From NCBI GenBank assembly GCA_905235825.1, contig CAJONH010000048.1:1-9021 (forward strand): a DNA stretch of 9,021 nucleotides. Direction: 5' to 3'. A program made the translations under genes and the position numbers. The stretch's first letter is position 1; each line of letters opens with the position of its first letter. Origin of the DNA: Candidatus Gastranaerophilales bacterium (lineage in GTDB: Bacteria > Cyanobacteriota > Vampirovibrionia > Gastranaerophilales > Gastranaerophilaceae). This document shows positions 1-6,362 of this stretch, piece after piece. The notes beneath the pieces are model-generated. The model saw only the letters and a list, made by a program, of their open reading frames with translations, had not been told where the DNA came from and made no database searches.

Positions 1-668
1 CCTGTTCCTGCCGTTTCATGTGAATGGAAGCGGATGTGAGCTTTTTCACCTAAAATTGTACGTGCCATTTTAACTGTTTCATAAACTTTTGTCGGATTTG
101 ATGTTCCTGATGCATCTTTAAATGCAAGGCTGTCAAAAGGTAAGCCGCTGTCAAGTATGCTTCTTAATACTCTTTCATAGAAAGCTACATCGTGAGCTCC
201 TTCACATCCATAAGGAAGTTCCATCATCGTAATGGTAACTTCGTGTTGAAGACCGTATTTTTTAATGCTTTTAGCTGAATCTATAAGATTATTTACATCA
301 TTTAACGCATCGAAATTTCTAATAACGTTTACACCGTGTTTTGCAAACATTTTAGCGTGCAAATCAATAACATCACGAGGCTGAGAATTTAAACCGACAA
401 CATTTACCCCTCTTGCAAGTGATTGAAGTTTTACATCAGGTCCTACCGCTGCTCTTATTTTATCCATTGTTTCAAAAGCATTTTCGTTGCAAAAGAAAAT
501 GGGAGCTTGAAATCTTGCACCGCCTGCTGTTTCAAAATGTTTAATGCCCGCTGAAACCGCTGCTTGAAGTGCGGGAATAAAATCATCTACAAGAACTTTT
601 GCACCGTAAATTGATTGAAAACCGTCACGAAATGACGTATCCATTACTTTAATTTGTTTTTTTGCCAT
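1..668 (-). CDS. oadA: Oxaloacetate decarboxylase alpha / biotin-dependent carboxyltransferase subunit, 3' part outside the window
   Basis: This is the N-terminal 222 codons of a leftward gene whose end lies beyond position 1. The frame is open throughout, starting at the ATG at 668-666 after an AGAGGAT ribosome site with good spacing. The protein is an HMGL-like TIM-barrel carboxyltransferase, the family of oxaloacetate decarboxylase alpha, pyruvate carboxylase subunit B and transcarboxylase 5S. Visible marks are MDTSFRDGFQS (residues 9-19, metal-binding Asp10), AGGARFQAP (48-56), FKDASG (183-188, the Lys184 expected to be carbamylated at the metal site) and HSHETAG (215-221, the two metal-ligand histidines). 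Known for the family: carboxyl transfer between a 2-oxoacid and carboxybiotin. The upstream oadG and birA genes favour a Na+-pumping decarboxylase. The C-terminal half, including any fused biotinyl domain, is not in view, so the exact substrate (oxaloacetate, pyruvate or methylmalonyl-CoA) stays open. Confidence 0.88.
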   Translation of the reverse strand, partial: MAKKQIKVMDTSFRDGFQSIYGAKVLVDDFIPALQAAVSAGIKHFETAGGARFQAPIFFCNENAFETMDKIRAAVGPDVKLQSLARGVNVVGLNSQPRDVIDLHAKMFAKHGVNVIRNFDALNDVNNLIDSAKSIKKYGLQHEVTITMMELPYGCEGAHDVAFYERVLRSILDSGLPFDSLAFKDASGTSNPTKVYETVKMARTILGEKAHIRFHSHETAGT

Positions 669-693
669 TTTTATATCCTCTTTAACTTAATAA

Positions 694-918
694 TTACTTA
701 TTCATTTTTGCCATTGCAACGGCAATTGCTATTTCAACGTCATCACTGACTTTTTTAACGGCAGTTTTGACCGCTGCAACCGGTTCGGGAAAAATTTCAT
801 TTAATTTTCTTACTATACATCCCATTACGGAAACTGCAAACCACAATATTACAAGAAAGGAAAAAACCGTTCCCATCCCTGTTGCCATTGTAGTTAAACC
901 TTCGTTTAAATCTAACAT
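694..918 (-). CDS. oadG: OadG-family small membrane subunit of a Na+-translocating decarboxylase
   Basis: This 74-residue protein has one membrane segment at about residues 16-36 (FSFLVILWFAVSVMGCIV), then a short polar stretch with proline (FPEP, 43-46), and ends in SDDVEIAIAVAMAKMNK. That tail resembles the OadG/MmdD signature, in which an acidic stretch leads into an Ala/Ile-rich helix. Known role: the gamma subunit tethers the cytoplasmic carboxyltransferase to the membrane beta subunit and stabilises the Na+ pump. The ATG at 918-916 overlaps the birA stop by 7 bases and has AGGAG at 930-926. It ends 25 bases before the carboxyltransferase start, so birA, oadG and oadA look like one transcript. 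No beta subunit (OadB) is in the window; it may lie to the left of position 1. The small size makes family assignment less certain than for its neighbours, but context and tail agree. Confidence 0.78.
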   Translation of the reverse strand: MLDLNEGLTTMATGMGTVFSFLVILWFAVSVMGCIVRKLNEIFPEPVAAVKTAVKKVSDDVEIAIAVAMAKMNK

Positions 919-1640
919 AGTACATCTCCTGTTATTATCTTACTTTCTTTTCCAAAATCATCGTTAACAAGCAATAAACCATCCGCATCTATTGCTTTTG
1001 CAAAATATTGCCTGTTTTCTTCACGGATTGTAATTTTTTTACCTAAAAATCCGCATCTTTTTATATACTCATCTTTTATATAACCAAAACCTTTTATAGT
1101 AAATTCATCGTAATTTTCAAAAAATGCATCGCAAATTTTTTTTAGAAGTTCATCAGTGTTATAATTTTTATTTCTTATTAAAAACATAGATGTTGCTTTT
1201 TGGTCTATCTTTTCAATTGTTTCTTTTTCCAAATTAACGTTAACACCAAGCCCCAGTGCAATACCTCCAATTTTATTATTTTTTACGCAGGTTTCAGCTA
1301 AAATTCCCGAAATTTTGCAGCCGTTTACAAGAATATCATTCGGCCATTTTATTGAAGGAGTTATATCATAATCATTTTCAAATACCCTGCAAAGAACAAC
1401 GGATAAATATTGGGTCAAATTAGGGAAAGGATAATTTTGAATATTTTGGGGTTTTAAAACAATTGTTGTATATAAATTTGAAGATTTGCCGCCAATCCAT
1501 TTTCGATTGTATCTGCCCCTGCCATTTGTCTGCTTTTCAGCCGTTATAACGGTTCTATCAGCAAATGAAGTCATAAACTCAAGCGCATAAGCGTTTGTTG
1601 ACTCTACCTCATCTAATGTTACAATCGTATATTTCGACAT
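912..1640 (-). CDS. birA: Biotin--protein ligase without DNA-binding domain
   Basis: A 242-residue monofunctional biotin protein ligase, which activates biotin to biotinyl-AMP and transfers it to the carrier lysine of a biotin enzyme in the cytoplasm. Seen: the substrate-entry region DEVESTNAYA (10-19), the biotin/AMP-binding loop GRGRYNRKW (40-48), KWPNDIL (98-104), K109 with SGILAE (111-116), the conserved GLGVNVN (130-136), and a C-terminal SH3-like part (about 195-242, ending ITGDVLC). There is no N-terminal winged-helix domain as in E. coli BirA, so this copy should not be a repressor. The ATG at 1640 has only a weak ribosome site (GGATAAAGAA). It is first in an operon with oadG (7-base overlap) and the carboxyltransferase, presumably to modify the biotin carrier of that complex. 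GRGRYNRKW departs from the usual GRGRxGR form at one glycine (Asn45), which is tolerated in some homologues. Confidence 0.92.
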   Translation of the reverse strand: MSKYTIVTLDEVESTNAYALEFMTSFADRTVITAEKQTNGRGRYNRKWIGGKSSNLYTTIVLKPQNIQNYPFPNLTQYLSVVLCRVFENDYDITPSIKWPNDILVNGCKISGILAETCVKNNKIGGIALGLGVNVNLEKETIEKIDQKATSMFLIRNKNYNTDELLKKICDAFFENYDEFTIKGFGYIKDEYIKRCGFLGKKITIREENRQYFAKAIDADGLLLVNDDFGKESKIITGDVLC

Positions 1641-1670
1641 GTTCTTTATCCATAATCAAGTTTATTGTAG

Positions 1671-1691
1671 CATAAACAAAATTTGTTTATG
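1671..1691. promoter_or_regulatory. Perfect 10-1-10 palindrome in the divergent birA/permease intergenic region
   Basis: The left arm CATAAACAAA (1671-1680) and right arm TTTGTTTATG (1682-1691) are exact reverse complements around a single A at 1681. It lies between the leftward birA operon and the rightward permease gene. It abuts a possible leftward -10 (TACAAT, the minus strand of 1664-1669) and precedes a possible rightward -10 (TATACT, 1704-1709). That position fits an operator for a dimeric regulator controlling one or both directions. It does not match the Fur or PerR boxes or the BirA operator as I know them, and I cannot name a regulator. A terminator is less likely because no gene reads into it, though the rightward strand does have a T run just after it (1695-1700). 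Confidence 0.5.
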
Positions 1692-1709
1692 GAGTTTTTT
1701 ATATATACT
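1683..1709 (+). promoter_or_regulatory. Possible promoter for the permease gene, overlapping the palindrome
   Basis: TTGTTT (1683-1688) and TATACT (1704-1709) resemble -35 and -10 elements, but the spacer is only 15 bases. A second -10-like TATACA at 1717-1722 has no good -35. The region is very AT-rich, so chance matches are easy. The interest is that the putative -35 lies inside the 10-1-10 palindrome. Confidence 0.25.
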
Positions 1710-1789
1710 TTTAAATTATACACTTTTGATGAATTCCTGTGTCTTTATTAAATTTTAACTTCGTGTTATATTTTCCAAAAAGGAATTTT

Positions 1790-2833
1790 ATGTTTCAGAT
1801 AAATCAGGATAATATAAAAAATATGCTGTTTGCGGCAATGGCTACTCTGGCATTATTCTTTTTGGTACAAATGAAAGCTATTGCATTATTAGCTTTCGGT
1901 TCTTTTGTTCTTGCCTGTTCGCTGCGTCCTGCCGTTGATAAATTAAGCTCAAAAATGAAGCGTTCTTTTGCTTCAATGATTGTTATAATTCTAACTCTTT
2001 TAATTGTTGTATTGTTTTTAATTCCCATAGTTACTATTTCCATAAACGAAATACATTCATTTGTGCATAAAATACCTCAAATTATTGATAATGCCGTTAA
2101 TTATGCAAGTAATACCGAAATTTTAGGCAGAAAAATTATAGAATTTATTGATATTAATGAAGTTGCGAGTAAGTCCTCTGATGTCGCAGGCGGTATTTTA
2201 GACAAATCAATAAATTTTACAATTGCTATTTTAGATATAGTTACTGTAATTATCACAATGGGGGTTATCATTTTTTATATATTAAACGAGCGAAATCTTA
2301 TAAGAGATGCTGTCATACTGGTTTTTCCGCCTCAATTTAAAGAAAAAGCCAAAGAAGTATATGAAATTATAGAACAAAAAGTAGGCGGGTACGTAATGGC
2401 ACAGATTTTAGCAATGTCTTCCGTTGCTATTCTTACTTCGTTCGGGCTTATTGTTTTAAAAATCGAATATGCCGTTCTTTTGGGATTTATTGCGGGAATT
2501 TTGGATATTGTACCTATAATAGGGCCTGTAATTGCACTTATTTTAGGGATAATTTGTGCATCGCAGCAGGGATTTGGAGTTGTTATATTGACCGCAATTG
2601 TTTATTTGGCTGCACAATGGGCATCAAATAATTTGGTTCGTCCGTTAGTTTTTGGTAAGTTTCTTGATTTGCATCCGATTATAATAATATTCTCTTTTTT
2701 GATTGCAGCACAATTTCTTGGTGTATGGGGAGTTATTCTTTCTCCTGCAATAGCAGCTCTTTTATTAACTTTATTTGAGGAACTTTATGTAAAACCGATA
2801 AATTCGGAAAATTATGAGTATTATGAGGAATAA
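1790..2833 (+). CDS. AI-2E/PerM-family membrane transporter
   Basis: A 347-residue polytopic membrane protein of the AI-2E transporter family (formerly DUF20; relatives include TqsA, PerM and YtvI). Hydrophobic segments occur near the N-terminus (NMLFAAMATLALFFLV and the next helix), in the middle around FTIAILDIVTVIITMGVIIFY, and as a C-terminal group. The family hallmark is the block DIVPIIGPVIALILG followed by NNLVRPLVFGKFLDLHPI and the GVWGVILSPAIAALLL segment. The frame can be extended upstream to a GTG at 1739, but the ATG at 1790 has AAGGAA just before it and starts at the usual hydrophobic N-terminus, so I use 1790. Known members export AI-2 or act as Na+(Li+)/H+ antiporters, and most have no proven substrate; none can be assigned here. 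The next gene begins 5 bases after its stop. Confidence 0.88.
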   Translation: MFQINQDNIKNMLFAAMATLALFFLVQMKAIALLAFGSFVLACSLRPAVDKLSSKMKRSFASMIVIILTLLIVVLFLIPIVTISINEIHSFVHKIPQIIDNAVNYASNTEILGRKIIEFIDINEVASKSSDVAGGILDKSINFTIAILDIVTVIITMGVIIFYILNERNLIRDAVILVFPPQFKEKAKEVYEIIEQKVGGYVMAQILAMSSVAILTSFGLIVLKIEYAVLLGFIAGILDIVPIIGPVIALILGIICASQQGFGVVILTAIVYLAAQWASNNLVRPLVFGKFLDLHPIIIIFSFLIAAQFLGVWGVILSPAIAALLLTLFEELYVKPINSENYEYYEE

Positions 2834-2838
2834 ATAAA

Positions 2839-4392
2839 ATGAGTGAGGTTTATTTATATAATAATTATAAATACACAGTCCCTGAATTAAATATATGGTG
2901 TGCATTTCCTGCCGTCTATAATTTTGGCATGTCCGCATTGGGATTTTTAAAAGTCTTTCAAATGGTAGATAAAACGGAAGGAATTTTAGCCGAAAGAATT
3001 TTTACGGATACAAAAACGACATATATTCAATATAAAAATATTGATGTAATTACATTTGCACTCTCTTTTGAACTCGATTATACAGGTATTCTTTCTATAT
3101 TGGACAAATACAATATCCCTTTTTTATCTCAGGACAGAGAAGAAAATCATCCTTTAATAATGGGCGGAGGTGCCGTTATGAGTGCAAACCCCGAACCATT
3201 CTGTCAATTTTTTGATTTTATTATCATCGGAGATGCAGAAGTGCATTTAAATGAAATTTTAGAAATTTTAAAGAAAAATAAATATGCTTCCAAAAGTGAA
3301 AAATTAAATATGTTGGCTCAAATAGAAGGGGTTTATGTTCCTTCTTTAAAAAATGATGATTATAAAGTTAATAAAGTAAGTTCTTCTTTAAGTGATTGCA
3401 CTGCAACTCCAATCCTAACCGAAAACAGTTTTTTCCCTAATACGTATATTATTGAAGTTGAAAGAGGCTGTCCTCAAAACTGCCGTTTTTGTTTGACTTC
3501 ATATATTAATAATCCGATAAGGTTTTGTTCCGTTAAAAATATTATAGAAAAAATTGATGAGGGAATAAAATATACTAATAAAATCGCACTGCTCGGAGCT
3601 TTAATATGCTCGCATCCTAATATTGAAGATATTTGTGATTATATTATAAGTAAAGTTAGAACCGGAAAACAGCTTGAAGTTTCCGTATCTTCATTAAGAG
3701 CAGATTATGTATCGGATAAAGTGCTTGAGATGTTAAGTTTATGCGGTCAAAAAACTGCGACGGCAGCACTTGAAGCAGGAAGTGAAAGGCTTAGAAATAT
3801 AATTAATAAATGCTTAAATAAAGAAGATATTTTAAATCTTGTTGATAAAATGGCTTTTCATGGTTTTTCCGGCTTAAAAATATACGGAATAGCAGGTCTT
3901 CCTACTGAAACTTTTGATGATTTAGATGAATTTATTGGTATATGCCGAGAAATCAGAAAAAAACACAAAAATTTTAATTTAATTCCGAGTTTTTCAACAT
4001 TTGTACCTAAAGCCCAAACTCCTTTTCAATTTGCTATGAGGGAAAATGACAAAATTCTTGAAAAAAAGATTGAGTATATAAATAAAAATTTTGCTAAAAT
4101 CGGAATAAAAGCAAGAACTTCAAGCGTTAAATGGGATTTTATTCAATCTTTATTATCAAGAGGTTCAAGAGAATTAACCCCTTATTTGATTGATGTATAC
4201 AGACAAGGAGCTGTTTTGGGCAATTATAAAAGTATATATAAACAATATGAAAAGCAAAAAAAATTACCTTCCGCACAAACTTATGCATTAAATGAGCAGC
4301 CTTTAAATACAATATTTCCCTGGGATTTTATTAAATATCCGAAATCTCGTACATTATTGGAAAAAGAATATGTTAATATCCTCAAAAATTAA
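2839..4392 (+). CDS. B12-binding-type radical SAM protein of unknown function
   Basis: This 517-residue protein has two recognisable parts. Residues about 15-145 resemble the Rossmann-like B12-binding domain of this radical SAM class, with GGGAVMSANPEP (109-120) and FIIIGDAEV (127-135). I see no DxHxxG motif, so any cobalamin would be bound base-off or not at all. Residues about 200-420 are the radical SAM barrel: ERGCPQNCRFC (208-218) holds the CxxxCxxC 4Fe-4S ligands Cys211, Cys215 and Cys218, followed by AALEAGSERLR (309-319), YGIAGLPTET (349-358) and SFSTFVPKAQTPFQ (384-397). The last block is typical of the large uncharacterised family found in cyanobacteria and clostridia (TIGR03960-like). 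Those proteins often continue into a DUF2344 domain, which is absent here. The ATG at 2839 has GAGGAA at 2825-2830, overlapping the end of the permease gene, so the two are probably cotranscribed. The substrate is unknown. Confidence 0.85.
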   Translation: MSEVYLYNNYKYTVPELNIWCAFPAVYNFGMSALGFLKVFQMVDKTEGILAERIFTDTKTTYIQYKNIDVITFALSFELDYTGILSILDKYNIPFLSQDREENHPLIMGGGAVMSANPEPFCQFFDFIIIGDAEVHLNEILEILKKNKYASKSEKLNMLAQIEGVYVPSLKNDDYKVNKVSSSLSDCTATPILTENSFFPNTYIIEVERGCPQNCRFCLTSYINNPIRFCSVKNIIEKIDEGIKYTNKIALLGALICSHPNIEDICDYIISKVRTGKQLEVSVSSLRADYVSDKVLEMLSLCGQKTATAALEAGSERLRNIINKCLNKEDILNLVDKMAFHGFSGLKIYGIAGLPTETFDDLDEFIGICREIRKKHKNFNLIPSFSTFVPKAQTPFQFAMRENDKILEKKIEYINKNFAKIGIKARTSSVKWDFIQSLLSRGSRELTPYLIDVYRQGAVLGNYKSIYKQYEKQKKLPSAQTYALNEQPLNTIFPWDFIKYPKSRTLLEKEYVNILKN

Positions 4393-4463
4393 TTATTAGT
4401 CCGAATTTATGGTAATATTAAATTAGATTATCTATAAAAATACAATTGTTAAAAGAGGTATTT

Positions 4464-5075
4464 ATGGTATTGGAAAATAAACTCGGTATAAATAATTTTG
4501 CCGAGCTTGCAAGAGAAGAAGAAAAAATCAGTAAAATAAAAGCCGTAGAATTATTTGAAACAGGTTATTTAGATAATCTGAAAGCAGGAAGTTTCACTTC
4601 ACTGGCAGAAATTCATAAATACTTATTTGAAGAAATTTATTATTTTGCGGGTGAAATTCGTAACGTAAATATATCAAAAGGCTCATTTAGATTTGTACCG
4701 GTTATGTATTTAAAATCAGCACTTAAAAGTATTGAAGAAATGCCTCAAAAAACATTTGATGAAATAATAGACAAATATACGGAAATGAATATTGCTCATC
4801 CTTTTCGTGAAGGAAACGGAAGAAGTACAAGAATTTGGCTGGATTTAATTCTAAAAAAAGAAATAAAAAAAGTTATAGACTGGAGTAAAATTGATAAAGA
4901 AGAATATCTGTCCGCAATGGAAAGAAGTCCGGTTAAAACTGCGGAAATAAAAGAAGTTTTAAGAAATGCACTAACAAATGATATTTATAACAGAGAAGTT
5001 TTTATGAAAGGCATTGATGCCAGCTATTATTATGAAGGATATAACATATTTAAATCAGAAAACTTAATTAAATAA
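4464..5075 (+). CDS. fic: Class III Fic protein (AMP-transferase) with C-terminal self-inhibitory motif
   Basis: A 203-residue Fic-domain protein. The catalytic loop HPFREGNGRSTR (112-123) matches HxFx(D/E)GNGRxxR exactly: His112 is the expected base, Glu116 the Mg ligand, and Asn118, Arg120 and Arg123 bind phosphate. The flap SKGSFRFVPV (71-80) would position the target side chain. Near the C-terminus SYYYEG (187-192) fits the inhibitory (S/T)xxxE(G/N) motif, with Glu191 in the position of Glu186 of Neisseria NmFic. That makes it a class III enzyme, which is held inactive by its own C-terminal helix. Known class III enzymes transfer AMP from ATP to protein hydroxyls; the target here is unknown. 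The frame extends to a TTG at 4446, but the ATG at 4464 has AAGAGGT five bases upstream and is preferred. No separate antitoxin gene adjoins it, as expected for a self-inhibited member. It stands alone, with 71- and 85-base gaps on either side. Confidence 0.92.
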   Translation: MVLENKLGINNFAELAREEEKISKIKAVELFETGYLDNLKAGSFTSLAEIHKYLFEEIYYFAGEIRNVNISKGSFRFVPVMYLKSALKSIEEMPQKTFDEIIDKYTEMNIAHPFREGNGRSTRIWLDLILKKEIKKVIDWSKIDKEEYLSAMERSPVKTAEIKEVLRNALTNDIYNREVFMKGIDASYYYEGYNIFKSENLIK

Positions 5076-5092
5076 ACCAATTATTAATAATC

Positions 5093-5122
5093 TTTACCCT
5101 AATGTCCGATTTGATTTATAAT
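5093..5122 (+). promoter_or_regulatory. Probable promoter of the thioredoxin-ccdA pair
   Basis: TTTACC (5093-5098) and a perfect TATAAT (5117-5122) are separated by 18 bases, giving a start of transcription near 5129 and a short leader before the strong GGAGGT ribosome site at 5151-5156. The -10 is exact but the -35 matches only 4 of 6 positions. Confidence 0.45.
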
Positions 5123-5160
5123 TTGACGATATAAAATTAAGAAGGAAATCGGAGGTATTT

Positions 5161-5553
5161 ATGAAAAATATAATTATCAGTTTATTAATTCTTATTATTC
5201 CCGTAACGGCATATTTGTTTTTAAATCAAAATTCTGCCGATTATATGGCAATGGCAAATGATAAAAACAATCCGTCTTTATTAATTTACACTTCTTCTAT
5301 GTGTTTGGACTGCAAAAAAATGAAAGAAGTGATAAAAGAAGTTGAAAGTTCTTATTCCGATAAAATAAATTTTATATCAATAAATGCATTGGATAATAAC
5401 AGGAAAATACAGGACTCTATAAAAAAGCATGATGTAAAAGTAGTTCCTACACTTGTTTTTACGGATATAAACGGCGGTGAAACAAATAAAGTAGAAGGAT
5501 ATATACCGAAAGAAGAATTGATTAATAAAATAGAGGAAGCGATAAATGAATAA
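5161..5553 (+). CDS. Membrane-anchored thioredoxin-like protein
   Basis: This 130-residue protein begins with an uncleaved-looking hydrophobic anchor (residues 4-21, IIISLLILIIPVTAYLFL) without a lipobox, so the rest should face the outside of the cytoplasmic membrane. The thioredoxin fold follows: strand LLIYTS, the active-site CLDC (Cys48-Cys51) at the head of a helix, a long middle helix, and VVPTLVF with the cis-proline Pro96 opposite the active site. The CLDC dipeptide is not the CGPC of classical thioredoxin; the SxxCxxCKKMK context is closer to DsbD-gamma and thioredoxin-fold (Thioredoxin_7-like) proteins. Its gene overlaps the ccdA start by 8 bases (ATGAATAA), so the two are very likely translated together. 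I infer that CcdA supplies it with electrons for reducing extracytoplasmic disulfides, perhaps in cytochrome c maturation or repair. No apocytochrome or heme gene is in the window to settle this. Confidence 0.85.
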   Translation: MKNIIISLLILIIPVTAYLFLNQNSADYMAMANDKNNPSLLIYTSSMCLDCKKMKEVIKEVESSYSDKINFISINALDNNRKIQDSIKKHDVKVVPTLVFTDINGGETNKVEGYIPKEELINKIEEAINE

Positions 5554-6262
5554 TTTATCCGAAGCCTTTTCCATATATTCATCAAGCAGCGGTATAATGC
5601 TTCCCGTCATGATATTTATATCATTTTTGGCGGGAATTATAGCATCTTTATCACCATGCAGTCTGGGAATTTTACCGTTAATAATAGGTTATGTCGGCGG
5701 ATATTCAAAATCCGGCAGTAAACGATTATTTATACAGATGTTGTTTTTTTCGTTAGGGCTTGCATCTGTTTTAAGTATAATCGGTGTTGCATGTGCTGTT
5801 TCAGGGCGTGCTTTTACATCAATAGCGGCACCTCCCGTTATTATTGTATTTGCATCAATAATAGTAATATTAGGTTTAAATCTGCTGGGAATACTTGATA
5901 TTCAATTTCCTGCAATAATAAAAAAAATGCCTCAAAATAAGAATAACGGACTTGTTATTTTTCCTTTTTTAATCGGTGCTGTTTTTGCTTTAGCTTCAAG
6001 CCCATGTGCATCTCCCGTCCTTGCAGGTATAATGGCATTTGCTGCCGCTTCTTCAAATATTTTATTTTCAATCTCATTACTGTTTGCTTTTGCTATAGGT
6101 CAATGTTTAATTGTTATTATCTTTGCAATGTTTACACAAACCATTAAAAATGCGGGCAGAATAGCGAAATATTCTGAAATATTATTAAAAATATTCGGAA
6201 TACTTCTCGTTTCGGCAGGAATATACATTTGGTATTCAATATTTTCCGGATTAAAAATATAA
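5546..6262 (+). CDS. ccdA: CcdA/DsbD-beta-type membrane thiol-disulfide electron carrier
   Basis: A 238-residue protein with six probable membrane helices (about 20-42, 62-85, 95-118, 136-160, 172-197 and 212-232), the usual CcdA size and layout. The two redox cysteines lie in the family's paired motifs: SPCSLGILP (36-44, Cys38) in the first helix and SPCASPVLAG (152-161, Cys154) in the fourth, each Cys preceded by Pro. Known role: carries electrons from cytoplasmic thioredoxin across the membrane to an external thioredoxin-like partner, with the two cysteines cycling between thiol and disulfide. The partner is almost certainly the overlapping gene upstream. The start ATG at 5546 lies inside the end of that gene; GAGGAAG just upstream (5533-5539) serves as ribosome site. 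The gene is followed by about 100 bases without a gene before ssb. Confidence 0.92.
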   Translation: MNNLSEAFSIYSSSSGIMLPVMIFISFLAGIIASLSPCSLGILPLIIGYVGGYSKSGSKRLFIQMLFFSLGLASVLSIIGVACAVSGRAFTSIAAPPVIIVFASIIVILGLNLLGILDIQFPAIIKKMPQNKNNGLVIFPFLIGAVFALASSPCASPVLAGIMAFAAASSNILFSISLLFAFAIGQCLIVIIFAMFTQTIKNAGRIAKYSEILLKIFGILLVSAGIYIWYSIFSGLKI

Positions 6263-6306
6263 AATTTTTATTTTGTTTAATTTTTTTAATTAAATTACTT
6301 TATTTT

Positions 6307-6335
6307 TTGCCAAAAGATAACTTTTTAAATATAAT
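6307..6335 (+). promoter_or_regulatory. Sigma70-type promoter of ssb
   Basis: TTGCCA (6307-6312, 5 of 6 matches) and a perfect TATAAT (6330-6335) have an ideal 17-base spacer, the best promoter in the window. Transcription would start near 6342. The leader to the ATG at 6363 is about 20 bases and carries AAAAGG at 6350-6355 as ribosome site. It would drive ssb and probably the two genes after it. Confidence 0.7.
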
Positions 6336-6362
6336 TAGTTTGTAGATAAAAAAGGTTATGAT

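Noticed and set aside
767..967. Open frame on the plus strand across the oadG/birA junction
   Set aside because: It runs antisense to two well-supported genes, has no recognisable domain and no ribosome site that sets it apart.
1664..1692. Leftward promoter for birA with TACAAT as -10
   Set aside because: The -10 is plausible, but no acceptable -35 lies 16-18 bases upstream; I note it only in connection with the palindrome.
1739..1789. In-frame upstream extension of the permease gene from a GTG start
   Set aside because: The GTG has no ribosome site, while the ATG at 1790 follows AAGGAA and gives the usual N-terminus of the family.
4446..4463. TTG start six codons upstream in the Fic gene
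   Set aside because: The ATG at 4464 has AAGAGGT at proper spacing. The TTG lies in the AT-rich leader without a ribosome site.
4464..5075. Fic gene as half of a classic toxin-antitoxin pair
   Set aside because: No small antitoxin gene with an inhibitory motif is present in the flanking gaps (4393-4463, 5076-5160); the inhibitory motif is in the Fic protein itself.
6276..6294. Hairpin TTTAATT-TTTTT-AATTAAA after ccdA, as a possible terminator
   Set aside because: The seven-base stem is made only of A and T, so it would be too weak for an intrinsic terminator; such repeats arise easily in this AT-rich stretch.
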